Positions 1 through 7,241 of a DNA stretch of 21,014 bases are shown here, piece after piece. Location: positions 1 to 21,014 of the forward strand of contig NZ_DASTBH010000413.1 of NCBI RefSeq assembly GCF_035712165.1, written 5' to 3'. The notes under the pieces are model-generated. The model saw only the letters and a list, made by a program, of their open reading frames with translations, had not been told where the DNA came from and did not search any database. Positions within the stretch are counted from its first letter, which is position 1, and each line of letters starts with the position of its first letter. The position numbers and the translations under genes were made by a program. The stretch is from DASYTH01 sp035712165 (GTDB taxonomy: Bacteria > Actinomycetota > Actinomycetes > Mycobacteriales > Pseudonocardiaceae).

Positions 1-485
1 GGGCCCAGCCAGTAGATCAGCAGGCCGCCGATCGGTGCGCCGAGCATCTGGGTGCCCCGGGTGAGGGTCTCGTACAACGAGGTCATCCGGACCACCGGTG
101 TGCCGGCCTGCCGGGCCATCGGCGCGAGCAGCACGTGCTTGGCGCGGTCGCCCACGCCGCGCAGCCCACCGACGACAGCGGCGAGTGCCAGCAGCGCGAC
201 ATATCCGATCCCGGGCACGGCCGCGATCACCGCGATGGCGAGCGCACTGCCCAGGTCGGTCACGATCGAGGTGCGGCGCAGGCCGAACCGGTCGGCCAGC
301 GGCGCGGCGAACACGCCGGAAGCCAGGTACGGCAACAGTTCCGCCCCGGCCACCAGGCCCAGCTTGACCGCGCTGCCGGTGGTCTCCAGCACCAGCCAGG
401 GCAGCACGATCGCGGTGATCCAGTTACCCAGAGCCGAGATGACGTCCGCCGCCATCAGGGCGACGAGACCGGCGCGCCGGTTCAC
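1..485 (-). CDS. MFS transporter, N-terminal part (cut by window edge)
   Basis: The minus strand reads open from a GTG at 485-483 to the window edge (about 161 residues), so the C-terminal half is missing. The translation is hydrophobic with typical major-facilitator features: a first helix around GNWITAIVLPWLVLETTGSA, the loop-2/3 motif AAPLADRFGLRR (G-x-L-A-D-R-x-G-R-like) at about residues 55-66, and a later segment RMTSLYETLTRGTQMLGAPI. This resembles drug/metabolite exporters of the MFS_1/MFS_3 type. The start is chosen because the GTG overlaps the stop of the upstream 55-codon ORF (GTGA), which implies translational coupling. No good Shine-Dalgarno precedes it. An internal ATG ten codons later is the alternative. 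The exported substrate cannot be read from the sequence. The neighbouring thioesterase and ligase remnant suggest an acyl or secondary-metabolite context (inference). Confidence 0.8.
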   Translation of the reverse strand, partial: MNRRAGLVALMAADVISALGNWITAIVLPWLVLETTGSAVKLGLVAGAELLPYLASGVFAAPLADRFGLRRTSIVTDLGSALAIAVIAAVPGIGYVALLALAAVVGGLRGVGDRAKHVLLAPMARQAGTPVVRMTSLYETLTRGTQMLGAPIGGLLIYWLG

Positions 486-649
486 CCCGGTGCGCCGACG
501 GCCGTGTCTCCCCGTTGTGGGACCAGGGTCTGCGCGGCAAATGTCAATGTCTGATCGCCCTTGCGAGGGGCTTCGCGGTCCCCGTATTCGGCAAACAGCT
601 CCAGGGCGCGCAATACGTAATTGGCGCCACTGGGTAACACGGAATCCAC
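482..649 (-). pseudogene. Short ORF resembling the N-terminus of an acyl-CoA ligase (deletion remnant)
   Basis: A 55-codon ORF starts at GTG 649-647 with a good Shine-Dalgarno (GGGAG, complement of 656-660, six bases before the start) and ends with TGA at 484-482, overlapping the MFS GTG. Its first 38 residues look like the beginning of AMP-binding acyl-CoA synthetases: PSGANYVLRALELFAEYGDR followed by a short E-A-P-x-K-G-D-Q-T-L-T-F-A stretch. That pattern (ALELFAxxGDREAL..GDxxLTFAE) precedes the adenylation core in that family. After LTFAA the similarity stops, and only a Pro/Gly/Arg-rich tail of about 17 residues remains before the stop. I read this as an internal deletion that removed almost the whole ligase while leaving its start signals in place to drive the MFS gene. 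A genuine small leader peptide is the alternative. Confidence 0.5.
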
Positions 650-679
650 TGCCTACTCCCACGTTCGATCGGTCTTGGG

Positions 680-708
680 ACTCTAACCGGTAATGTGTCG
701 TATGACCA
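680..708 (-). promoter_or_regulatory. Candidate promoter for the ligase remnant/MFS transcript
   Basis: On the minus strand a TGGTCA (-35, plus 703-708) and TAGAGT (-10, plus 680-685) are separated by 17 bases. The TSS would fall about 20-25 bases before the GTG at 649. The -35 matches four of six consensus positions. The same 90-bp interval must also drive the divergent thioesterase; TAATGT at 691-696 is a possible plus-strand -10. Two ACCGGT palindromes (686-691 and 708-713, 22 bp apart) flank this core and could be regulator half-sites. Assignment is by pattern only. Confidence 0.35.
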
Positions 709-771
709 CCGGTCGCTGTTCGCGATCGGCTGGATGCGATGGGTGACCGGCGACGCGCGGAGGCGGGCGAA

Positions 772-1194
772 ATGGCGGGGCAGTTTTCCGAACGGTTCTC
801 GGTGCGCGCGTACGAGTTGGACAGCAACGGACACGTGAACGGTGTTGTTTACCTGCAATACGCCGAGCATTCGCGTTGGCAACTGATGCGGGCGGCCGGT
901 GCGGACCTCGAGCGGCTGCGGTCGACGGGCATCGGTCCGGTCTTCCTGGAGACCGTCATTCGTTACCACAGCGAGCTCTTCTACGGCGACACGGTCGACG
1001 TGTCCTGTGAAATCACCTGGGGTTCGGGCAAAACTTTCCGGGTTCCGCAGGAGGTCCGGCGCACCGACGGCGAGCTGGTCGCGGAGATCTCCAGCATCGG
1101 TGGCCTGCTCGACCTGGAAACGCGCAGACTTGTCGACGAACCCGCGGAACGGTATCGGGCGATCGCGACCGCACCGGAGGTCCTGGGGCTCTGA
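772..1194 (+). CDS. Hotdog-fold acyl-CoA thioesterase (4HBT/YbgC-like)
   Basis: This 140-residue protein has the size and opening motif of the 4-hydroxybenzoyl-CoA thioesterase family: YELDSNGHVNGVVYLQYAEH at about residues 14-33. In that motif Asp17 would be the catalytic acid and GHVN/Y sits at the start of the long helix of the hotdog fold. Such enzymes hydrolyse acyl-CoA or acyl-carrier thioesters in the cytosol, usually as dimers or tetramers. The start at ATG 772 is preferred over an in-frame ATG at 739 because GGAGG at 759-763 lies eight bases upstream of it. The gene is divergent from the acyl-CoA ligase remnant and MFS exporter, so it may be a survivor of a small acyl-metabolite pathway. 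The substrate is not deducible. Confidence 0.85.
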   Translation: MAGQFSERFSVRAYELDSNGHVNGVVYLQYAEHSRWQLMRAAGADLERLRSTGIGPVFLETVIRYHSELFYGDTVDVSCEITWGSGKTFRVPQEVRRTDGELVAEISSIGGLLDLETRRLVDEPAERYRAIATAPEVLGL

Positions 1195-1292
1195 CGGAAA
1201 TTGAAATAGCCCAGCGCAACCGAGGGAATGCGGTGCGTTGCCGGTCGTGGAGCAATCCCGTTGCGCCGATTGGAGTCAGTTTCCCAGGATGA

Positions 1293-1321
1293 TTGACGGC
1301 TTGTTGGGCCCGTACTAGCGT
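1293..1321 (+). promoter_or_regulatory. Candidate promoter of the SGNH hydrolase gene
   Basis: TTGACG (1293-1298), a 17-bp spacer and TAGCGT (1316-1321) fit the actinobacterial housekeeping pattern TTGACN-17-TANNNT. The predicted TSS near 1328 gives a leader of about 60 nt that contains the terminator-like hairpin at 1340-1372. Confidence 0.5.
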
Positions 1322-1339
1322 TCGCGCACAAGCTTTGGT

Positions 1340-1372
1340 GACCGGGGGTAGCTCATCCCCCGGTCCTTTTTT
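1340..1372 (+). terminator. Intrinsic terminator/attenuator hairpin in the SGNH leader
   Basis: A perfect 9-bp GC-rich stem (GACCGGGGG at 1340-1348 with CCCCCGGTC at 1357-1365) and an 8-nt loop are followed by C and six T residues (1367-1372). This is a textbook rho-independent terminator. It ends just before the Shine-Dalgarno GGGAGG (1374-1379) of the next gene. It may end the thioesterase transcript, act as an attenuator in the SGNH hydrolase leader, or both. Confidence 0.75.
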
Positions 1373-1389
1373 CGGGAGGTCCATTTTCC

Positions 1390-2706
1390 ATGAAGACGCC
1401 AAGAAAATGGCGTTCGGTTGGCGCAGCCGTTCTGTTGGCAGTCACGCTGCCCGCGGTGGTCTCCACCGGAAGCACGGCGGCGCCGGGCGACGGGTCCGAC
1501 TTCAACCGGTCCCGGGAATGGGTCGGCACCTGGGCGGCCGCGGTCACCGGCGCCGAGCCGACCGGATCCGCTCGCAACGGGTTCAACAACCAGACCGTGC
1601 GCATGATCGTGCACGTGTCCGTGGGCGGCGAGAAGGTCCGGGTCCGGCTGAGCCACGTCTTCGGTGAGGCGACCGCCACGATCGGCCACGCCACCGTGGC
1701 GAAGCCGAACACGGCCACTCCCGAGCTGAACGACATCGACCCGGCCACGCTGCGCGACCTGACCTTCAACGGCCGGCAGTCCACCACCATGCTCAGGGGC
1801 CAGGAACTGCTCAGCGATCCGGTGAACCTGCGCGTCGCCGACCTGTCCGACCTCGTGGTCACGGTGTACTTCCCGGTGCCCAGCGGACCGGTGAGCTGGC
1901 ACGCGACCTCCCAGCAGAACAGCTTCGCCGGCGCCGGTGACCTGAGCACCGCCGCCACCGGAGCCGGGTTCACCACCACCCGGACCTGTTGCTGGTACGC
2001 GCTTTCCGGCGTCGACGTGCTGCGGCACCGGCCCGATGGCTCGATCGTGGTGGTCGGCGACTCGCTCGGCGACGCCAACGGCAGCACCCTCAACGCCAAC
2101 AAGCGCTGGCCCGACCTGCTGGCCAAGCGGCTGGTCGAGGCGCGGCACGGCAACGACGCCCCCGGCGTGCTCAACGCCAGCCTGTCCGGCAACCGGCTCA
2201 ACCACGAGGGTCCCGAACCCGGCGCGGGCGGCTTCCCCGGTTTCGTGCAACTCGGCACGAACGCGGGCGCCCGGCTCAACGAGGACGTCTTCCCGCAGAC
2301 CGGTGTCCGCACGGTGCTGTTCGACCTCGGCATCAACGACATCTGGATGACCGGTGACTCGGCCGACGCGATCATCGACGCGATCCGCAAGGTCGGCACG
2401 CAGGTCAAGGAACGCGGGCTGCGGTTCATCCCGGCCACCCTCGGCCCGTTCGAGGGCTTCGCGGTCACACCCGGCGCACCGGCCGGGGAGTGGACACCGG
2501 AGAAGGAAGCCACCCGCAACGCGGTCAACCAGTTCCTGCGCACCACGCACGAGTTCGACGGTCTGATCGACTTCGACGCCGTGCTGCGCGACCCGGCCGC
2601 GCCGAGCAAGCTGCGGGCCGAGTTCGACTTCGGCGACCACATCCACCCCAATGATGCCGGCAACCAGGCCATGGCCGACGCCATCCCGCTGCGCCTGGTG
2701 AGTTAG
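1390..2706 (+). CDS. Secreted SGNH/GDSL-family hydrolase
   Basis: The 438-residue product begins with a Sec signal peptide: basic MKTPRKWR, a hydrophobic core AAVLLAVTLPAVV and a likely cleavage around STAA-PGD (residues 25-33). The mature part has an N-terminal beta-rich domain (EWVGTWAAAVTG, NNQTVRMIVHVSVGGEKVRV) followed by the SGNH catalytic domain. Block I is VVVGDSLGD with nucleophile Ser225, block II includes LSGNRLNHEG, block III is LGINDIW, and block V is DHIHPND with Asp416/His419. It should be an extracellular esterase or lipase-like acylhydrolase; the substrate is unknown. Shine-Dalgarno GGGAGG lies ten bases upstream of the ATG. A strong hairpin follows the gene, so it is probably transcribed alone. 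Two Cys-Cys residues near TRTCCWYA precede block I. Confidence 0.9.
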   Translation: MKTPRKWRSVGAAVLLAVTLPAVVSTGSTAAPGDGSDFNRSREWVGTWAAAVTGAEPTGSARNGFNNQTVRMIVHVSVGGEKVRVRLSHVFGEATATIGHATVAKPNTATPELNDIDPATLRDLTFNGRQSTTMLRGQELLSDPVNLRVADLSDLVVTVYFPVPSGPVSWHATSQQNSFAGAGDLSTAATGAGFTTTRTCCWYALSGVDVLRHRPDGSIVVVGDSLGDANGSTLNANKRWPDLLAKRLVEARHGNDAPGVLNASLSGNRLNHEGPEPGAGGFPGFVQLGTNAGARLNEDVFPQTGVRTVLFDLGINDIWMTGDSADAIIDAIRKVGTQVKERGLRFIPATLGPFEGFAVTPGAPAGEWTPEKEATRNAVNQFLRTTHEFDGLIDFDAVLRDPAAPSKLRAEFDFGDHIHPNDAGNQAMADAIPLRLVS

Positions 2707-2720
2707 GTTCCGAGGGGGGT

Positions 2721-2755
2721 GATCCCGGCGGGTGCGCGGCGCACCCGCCGGGATC
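2721..2755. terminator. Strong 16-bp hairpin after the SGNH gene
   Basis: GATCCCGGCGGGTGCG (2721-2736) and its exact complement (2740-2755) are separated by only three bases. There is no T-tract. Perfect long GC hairpins of this kind are common bidirectional-type terminators in actinobacteria. It sits between the SGNH stop (2706) and the next start (2778). Confidence 0.75.
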
Positions 2756-2777
2756 CCGCGTCGTCGAAGGGACTCTC

Positions 2778-3716
2778 ATGCCGTTCGATCCACAGGTGCG
2801 CGCGTTGCGGGAGAAGGCGATCGCCGCCGGCACCCCGCCGCTGTACACCCTGACGGTCGACCAGGCCCGGGCGGCGGACCTGGCCGCGATCAAGGCCGCC
2901 GGCGGCACCGGAGAGCCGGTGCACGAGGTGATCGACCGGAGGATTCCCGGCCCGGACGGGGAACTGCCCATCCGGATCTACCGGCCGTGCGACACCGCCG
3001 AGGCGATGCCGACCCTGGTCTACTTCTTCGGCGGCGGCTGGACCCTGGGCAGCATCGAGACCTCCGACGCGATCTGCCGGATCCTGGCCAACCTGGTGCC
3101 CTGTCAGGTGATCACCGTCGGCTACCGGCTGGCACCGGAACACCGGTTCCCGGCCGCGGTGTCCGACTGCTACGCCGCGACCCGCTGGATCACGCGCAAC
3201 GCCGGGGAGGTCGGCGCCGACCCGGACCGGATCGCGGTCGGCGGGGACAGCGCGGGCGGCAACCTCGCCGCCGCCGTCACCCTGCTCGCCCGCCGGGACA
3301 CCGAGGCGCCGCTGGTCGCCCAGGTGCTGGTCTACCCGAACACCGACTATCGCGGCGAGACCCCGTCCATGCGGGAGAACGACGATCCGGCGCTGTTCAA
3401 CCGCCGGTCCGTGGCGTGGTACTGGAAGAACTATCTGTCCACTCCGGACGACGGCCGCGACCCGCTGGTGTCCCCGCTGCTCGCCGACGACCACAGCGGC
3501 CTGCCGCCCGCGCTGGTGATCACCGCGGAGTACGACCCGCTGCGCGACGAGGGCGAGCGGTACGCCGAGCGGCTGCGTGCCGCCGGCGTCCCGGTCGAGG
3601 CGACCCGCTACGAAGGCATGATCCACGGCTTCTACGCGATGGCCGCCAGCCTGGACGCCGCCCGCGTCGCGCACACCCAGACCGCCGCGTTCCTGCGCTC
3701 CCGCTTTAGGCTGTAG
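2778..3716 (+). CDS. Alpha/beta-hydrolase, HSL (hormone-sensitive lipase) type esterase
   Basis: The 312-residue product has the usual length and order of bacterial HSL-family carboxylesterases. The oxyanion-hole region is VYFFGGGWTLGS, the nucleophile elbow is GGDSAGGNLAA (Ser158), the acid region is ITAEYDPLRDE, and the histidine region is EGMIHGFYAM near residue 278. GYRLAPEHRFPAA is a further hallmark. The family's HGGG motif here reads FGGG, so the conserved first His is replaced by Phe; the glycines that form the oxyanion hole remain. No signal peptide is visible, so it is cytoplasmic. It probably hydrolyses short-chain esters. The next gene starts three bases after the stop, so the two are likely co-expressed. 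Confidence 0.9.
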   Translation: MPFDPQVRALREKAIAAGTPPLYTLTVDQARAADLAAIKAAGGTGEPVHEVIDRRIPGPDGELPIRIYRPCDTAEAMPTLVYFFGGGWTLGSIETSDAICRILANLVPCQVITVGYRLAPEHRFPAAVSDCYAATRWITRNAGEVGADPDRIAVGGDSAGGNLAAAVTLLARRDTEAPLVAQVLVYPNTDYRGETPSMRENDDPALFNRRSVAWYWKNYLSTPDDGRDPLVSPLLADDHSGLPPALVITAEYDPLRDEGERYAERLRAAGVPVEATRYEGMIHGFYAMAASLDAARVAHTQTAAFLRSRFRL

Positions 3717-3719
3717 GGC

Positions 3720-4376
3720 GTGTCCCGCCGTGAGCTTGGCCGCAGGGAGCTCGCCGGCTACGACCGTGGTCCCGGTGCCACGACCCGGGCGACGGCCCGC
3801 GCGATCGCGAAGGTCGACGACGCCGAGGCCGTGGTGCTCGTGGAGGGCATCAGCGACCAGATCGCACTGGAGACGGCCGCCGTGGGCCGCGGCCGGGATC
3901 TCGACGCGGAACGGATCGTGGTCCTGCCGATCGGCGGGGCGCACGCGATCCGCCGCATCCTGACCGGATTGGACCCGCTGGGCACCCGGTTGCGACTCGC
4001 CGGGCTCTACGACGTCCGGGAGGAGGAGGTGTTCCGGCGCGGCCTGGCCGCGCTCGAGATCGGCTCCCCGGGCTCCCGTGCCGACCTTGAGCAGCTCGGG
4101 TTCTACCGCTGTGTCAACGATCTGGAGGAGGAGTTGATCCGCGCGGTCGGCGCCGCGGGGACCGAGGCCCTCTTCGACGCCCACCGCGATCTCAGGTCGT
4201 TCCGGTCGTTCCAGAGCCAGCCCGCGTGGCGCGGCCGCCCGCCCGAGGCACAGCTCTACCGGTTCGTGCGCAGCAGTTCGGTCCGCAACCTGCGCTACGC
4301 CCGGCTGCTCGTCGAGGCGGCACTCGACCGGGACGTCCTGCCCCGGCCGCTCGACGCGGTGCTCGCCGCCGTGTGA
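3720..4376 (+). CDS. Stand-alone TOPRIM-domain protein (OLD-nuclease-like)
   Basis: The 218-residue protein starts at GTG 3720, three bases after the esterase stop. It contains the TOPRIM signature found at the C-terminus of OLD-family nucleases: AVVLVEGISDQIALE (catalytic Glu, E-G-x-S-D), VVLPIGGAHAIRRIL, then RLAGLYDVREEEVFRRG (Asp with following acidic residues), YRCVNDLEEELIRAVG, and a conserved tail SFQSQPAWRGR / RYARLLVEAALDRDVLPRP. The OLD ATPase half is absent, so it represents the lone-TOPRIM type seen in actinobacteria. The expected chemistry is Mg-dependent phosphodiester transfer, but its biological role is unknown. Its pairing with an esterase is not explained by function. Confidence 0.75.
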   Translation: MSRRELGRRELAGYDRGPGATTRATARAIAKVDDAEAVVLVEGISDQIALETAAVGRGRDLDAERIVVLPIGGAHAIRRILTGLDPLGTRLRLAGLYDVREEEVFRRGLAALEIGSPGSRADLEQLGFYRCVNDLEEELIRAVGAAGTEALFDAHRDLRSFRSFQSQPAWRGRPPEAQLYRFVRSSSVRNLRYARLLVEAALDRDVLPRPLDAVLAAV

Positions 4377-4380
4377 AGGC

Positions 4381-4397
4381 TCACCCGCGACGGGTGA
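4381..4397. repeat. Small inverted repeat TCACCCG-CGA-CGGGTGA
   Basis: A perfect 7-bp inverted repeat with a 3-nt centre starts four bases after the TOPRIM stop (4376) and lies 36 bases before the TMEM175 start. It could be a weak terminator or an operator for the channel gene. No T-tract follows. Confidence 0.4.
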
Positions 4398-4432
4398 TCG
4401 GTTCCGGCCGCCGATGGCCAGAATCGGACGGT

Positions 4433-5098
4433 ATGGCCGACGGCGAATCGAAAGACAGCGAGACCGGCAGGGGCCCGGCGGCGCGGTACCGCACCGGTCG
4501 CGTCGAGGCGTTCAGCGACGGGGTGCTGGCCATCGTGATCACGGTGCTGGTGCTCGAACTGGAGGTCCCGCACAGCGAGGACCGGCCGGTGTGGCCGGTG
4601 CTGCTCGAGAACTGGCCGTCGTACCTGGCCTACGTGGTGAGCTTCGCGACCATCGGGGCGGTGTGGGTCACGCACACGGTGATCACCGAGTATCTCGACC
4701 GGGTCAACTCGCTCTTCCTGCGGTTGAACCTGCTGCTGCTCATGGTGGTGTCGTTCCTGCCGTATCCCACCCGGCTGCTGGCCGAGTACGTCGGCGAGCC
4801 CGGCGAGCGGATCGTTGCGGTGATCTACGGCGGCAACCTGCTGTTGACGTCGGTGCTGCTGTCCGTGCTGTGGCGCTACGCCGTGCACGCCGGCCTGGTG
4901 CACCCGGACTTCGCCGACACCGACGTGCGCACCCTCACCACCCACCTCACCCCCGGGGTGGCCAGCTACCTGGTGATGATCGGCCTCGGGCTGTTCCTCC
5001 CGGTCTTCGCCGTGCTCGGCTACCTGCTCATCGCCATCTACATCATGGTTCCGGTCGCCGCGATCTGGCACCGCCGCCGGGGCCTCAGCGCTCGGTGA
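4433..5098 (+). CDS. TMEM175/DUF1211-family potassium-channel-like membrane protein
   Basis: The 221-residue product has the family's signature at the start of the first helix, RVEAFSDGVLAIVITVLVLE (the R-x3-F-S-D motif that lines the pore in TMEM175 proteins). Further hydrophobic segments follow: YLAYVVSFATIGAVWVTHTV, FLRLNLLLLMVVSFLPYPTR, a segment IYGGNLLLTSVLLSVLW, and a long C-terminal pair around YLVMIGLGLFLPVFAVLGYL. This is about six helices, as expected for one repeat-containing bacterial subunit. Known bacterial members conduct K+ as tetramers. The start at ATG 4433 places the hydrophilic N-terminus just before helix 1. The 3' end overlaps the convergent ABC-F gene by 14 bp. Confidence 0.85.
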   Translation: MADGESKDSETGRGPAARYRTGRVEAFSDGVLAIVITVLVLELEVPHSEDRPVWPVLLENWPSYLAYVVSFATIGAVWVTHTVITEYLDRVNSLFLRLNLLLLMVVSFLPYPTRLLAEYVGEPGERIVAVIYGGNLLLTSVLLSVLWRYAVHAGLVHPDFADTDVRTLTTHLTPGVASYLVMIGLGLFLPVFAVLGYLLIAIYIMVPVAAIWHRRRGLSAR

Positions 5099-6722
5099 CC
5101 CGGCCCGCGGTGAGGTGGACGTGCCGGGTGGTGTGCACCGCCGCGAGCATCCGGCGGTCGTGCGTGACCAGCAGCAACGTCCCCGGGTAGCCGGCGAGCG
5201 CGGCCTCCAGCTGTTCGATGGCGGGCAGGTCCAGGTGGTTGGTGGGCTCGTCGAGCACCAGCAGGTTCACGCCCCGGGCCTGCAGCAGCGCCAGGGCGGC
5301 GCGGGTGCGTTCACCGGGGGACAGGCGCTGCGCCGGGCGCAGCACGTGCGCGGCGGCCAGGCCGAACTTCGCCAGCAGCGTCCGGAGCTCGGCCGGCGGC
5401 GTCGCGGGTAGCTCGGCCTCGAACGCGGCCAGCAGGCTCGACTCGCCGGTGAACAGCGCGCGGGCCTGGTCGACCTCGCCGACCCGCACCCCCGGCCCGA
5501 GCGCGGCGTGGCCCTCGGCCAGCTCGACCCGGCCGAGCAGCGCGGCCAGCAGGGTGGACTTGCCCGACCCGTTCGCACCGGTGATCGCGACCCGGTCCGC
5601 CCAGTCGATCTGCAGGTCGACCGGTCCCAGGGTGAAGGCGTCGCGCCGCACCACCGCCCCGCGCAGCGACGCGACCACCGCGCCGGCCCGGGGCGCCGCC
5701 GCGATCTCCATCCGCAGCTGCCATTCCTTGCGCGGCTCCTCGACCACCGCCATGCGTTCGATCAGCCGCTCGGTCTGCCGGGCCTTCGCGGCCTGCTTCT
5801 CGGTGGTCTCCACCCGCCGGTTGCGCCCGATCTTGTCGTTGTCGGTCGCCTTGCGGCGGGCGGCGCGCACCCCCTTGTCCATCCAGGCCCGCTGGGTGCG
5901 GGCGCGCAGCTCCAGCGCCGACCGGGTGTCGGCGTACTCCTCGTAACGCTCCCGGGCGTGCCGCCGGCCCACCTCCCGCTCCGCCAGGTACGACTCGTAG
6001 CCGCCGCCGTACTCGCGCACCTGCTGCTGGGCCAGGTCCAGCTCGAGCACCCCGGTCACCGTCCTGGCCAGGAACTCCCGGTCGTGGCTGACCAGCACGG
6101 TGGCCGCGCGCAGGCCGGTGACGAACGCCTCCAGCCGCTCCAGGCCGTCCAGGTCCAGATCGTTGGTCGGCTCGTCGAGCAGGAAGATGTCGTAGCGGCT
6201 GAGCAGCAGCGCGGCCAGTCCCGCGCGGGCGGCCTGGCCACCGGACAGCGCGGTCATGGCCGCGTCCAGCCCGGCGGTGAGCCCGACATCCGCGACCACC
6301 GCGGCGGTCCGCTCCTCCAGGTCCGCACCGCCCAGCGCCAGCCAGCGCTCCAGCGCGGTCGCGTAGGACTCGTCGGCGCCCGGCGCGCCGTCGCCGAGCG
6401 CGGCGGTGGCCGCGTCCAGCGCCGCCTGCGCGGCCGTGAACCCGGTGCGGCGGCCGAGGAACGCCCGCACGCTCTCGCCCGGGCGGCGGTCCGGCTCCTG
6501 CGGCAGGTGACCCACGGTCGCCGACGGCGGGCTGTACCGGACCGTGCCGTGTTCCGGCGGGACGAGCCCGCCGAGCACCCGCAGCAGGGTCGACTTGCCG
6601 GCCCCGTTCACCCCGACCAGCCCGATCACGTCGCCCGGCGCCGCCACCAGGTCCAGGCCGGAGAACAGCACCCGGTCCCCGTGCCCGGCGGCCAACCCCT
6701 TGGCGACCAGCGTTGCACTCAC
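5085..6722 (-). CDS. ABC-F family ATPase (ribosome-associated, possible antibiotic-resistance type)
   Basis: This 545-residue protein has two nucleotide-binding domains and no membrane segments. NBD1 has Walker A GVNGAGKS (residues 37-44), signature LSGGQ and Walker B FLLDEPTNDLD. NBD2 has Walker A GANGSGKS, signature LSPGE and Walker B LVLDEPTNHLD. The basic, alpha-helical interdomain linker (RAWMDKGVRAARRKATDNDK, then KQAAKARQTERLIERM) is typical of ABC-F factors that reach into the ribosomal peptidyl-transferase area. Length and linker resemble macrolide/lincosamide protection proteins of actinomycetes, but a housekeeping role is equally possible. The start GTG 6722 (MSATLVAKGLAAG) is chosen because the fold begins there; a longer frame upstream would run into the divergent VOC gene. 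Confidence 0.9.
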   Translation of the reverse strand: MSATLVAKGLAAGHGDRVLFSGLDLVAAPGDVIGLVGVNGAGKSTLLRVLGGLVPPEHGTVRYSPPSATVGHLPQEPDRRPGESVRAFLGRRTGFTAAQAALDAATAALGDGAPGADESYATALERWLALGGADLEERTAAVVADVGLTAGLDAAMTALSGGQAARAGLAALLLSRYDIFLLDEPTNDLDLDGLERLEAFVTGLRAATVLVSHDREFLARTVTGVLELDLAQQQVREYGGGYESYLAEREVGRRHARERYEEYADTRSALELRARTQRAWMDKGVRAARRKATDNDKIGRNRRVETTEKQAAKARQTERLIERMAVVEEPRKEWQLRMEIAAAPRAGAVVASLRGAVVRRDAFTLGPVDLQIDWADRVAITGANGSGKSTLLAALLGRVELAEGHAALGPGVRVGEVDQARALFTGESSLLAAFEAELPATPPAELRTLLAKFGLAAAHVLRPAQRLSPGERTRAALALLQARGVNLLVLDEPTNHLDLPAIEQLEAALAGYPGTLLLVTHDRRMLAAVHTTRHVHLTAGRVTER

Positions 6723-6738
6723 CCGTCCATCGTCCGCT

Positions 6739-7176
6739 ATGGCAGTCTGGCGCCCGGAGGTGGTCCGATTGCCGAGGTTCCCGGTCCTGCGGCATACGGT
6801 GCTGGACTGCACGGACGCCCGCGCCCTCGCCGAGTTCTACCGGCAGCTACTGGGTTTGCGGTACCGGCCCGGCCACGAGACCCCGGACGGCGTGGACGAC
6901 TGGCTGGTGCTGCGCGACGAGACCGGCCGGTCCCGGCTGGCGTTCCAGCGGGTCGCCGAACTGCCCGAGGCGACCTGGCCGGAGGGCCCGCGTCCGCAGC
7001 AACTGCACCTGGACATGACCGTGCCCGACCGCGCCGAGCTCGACCACCAGCACGAACGTGCCATGGCCCTGGGCGCCCGCCTGCTGCGCGACCTCTCCGA
7101 CGACCCGGAGGAACCGCTGCGCGTCTACGCCGATCCCGCCGGCCACCCGTTCTGTATTTTTGTCGCAGTTCCGTAG
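6739..7176 (+). CDS. VOC-superfamily (glyoxalase-like) protein
   Basis: The product (145 residues from ATG 6739) has the features of a glyoxalase-like/VOC domain of the actinobacterial Glyoxalase_6 type: LRHTVLDCTDARALAEFYRQ, LLGLRYRPGHETPDGVDDWL, QQLHLDMTVPDRAEL, and the C-terminal YADPAGHPFCIFV. Conserved His/Asp/Glu residues could bind a metal. It could be a dioxygenase, an isomerase or a binding protein; the substrate cannot be inferred. The start is uncertain: TTG 6769 has an ideal Shine-Dalgarno (GGAGG at 6756-6760, eight bases upstream), whereas ATG 6739 has none. The shorter form (135 residues) may be the real one. It diverges from the ABC-F gene across a very short promoter interval. 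Confidence 0.8.
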   Translation: MAVWRPEVVRLPRFPVLRHTVLDCTDARALAEFYRQLLGLRYRPGHETPDGVDDWLVLRDETGRSRLAFQRVAELPEATWPEGPRPQQLHLDMTVPDRAELDHQHERAMALGARLLRDLSDDPEEPLRVYADPAGHPFCIFVAVP

Positions 7177-7241
7177 GGGGTTCCGTGGCCATCGACTGCC
7201 AGCCAACCTCGTCCGCATCTTCGTCTGGGCGGGCTGACCGC

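Noticed and set aside
52..693. Plus-strand frame across the left edge
   Set aside because: Its translation is Arg/Pro/Ala/Ser-rich without motifs, while the opposite strand gives a clear MFS protein and the ligase-like ORF.
2721..2755. Long hairpin as a regulatory operator
   Set aside because: A 16-bp arm with a three-base loop placed after a stop codon is better explained as a terminator.
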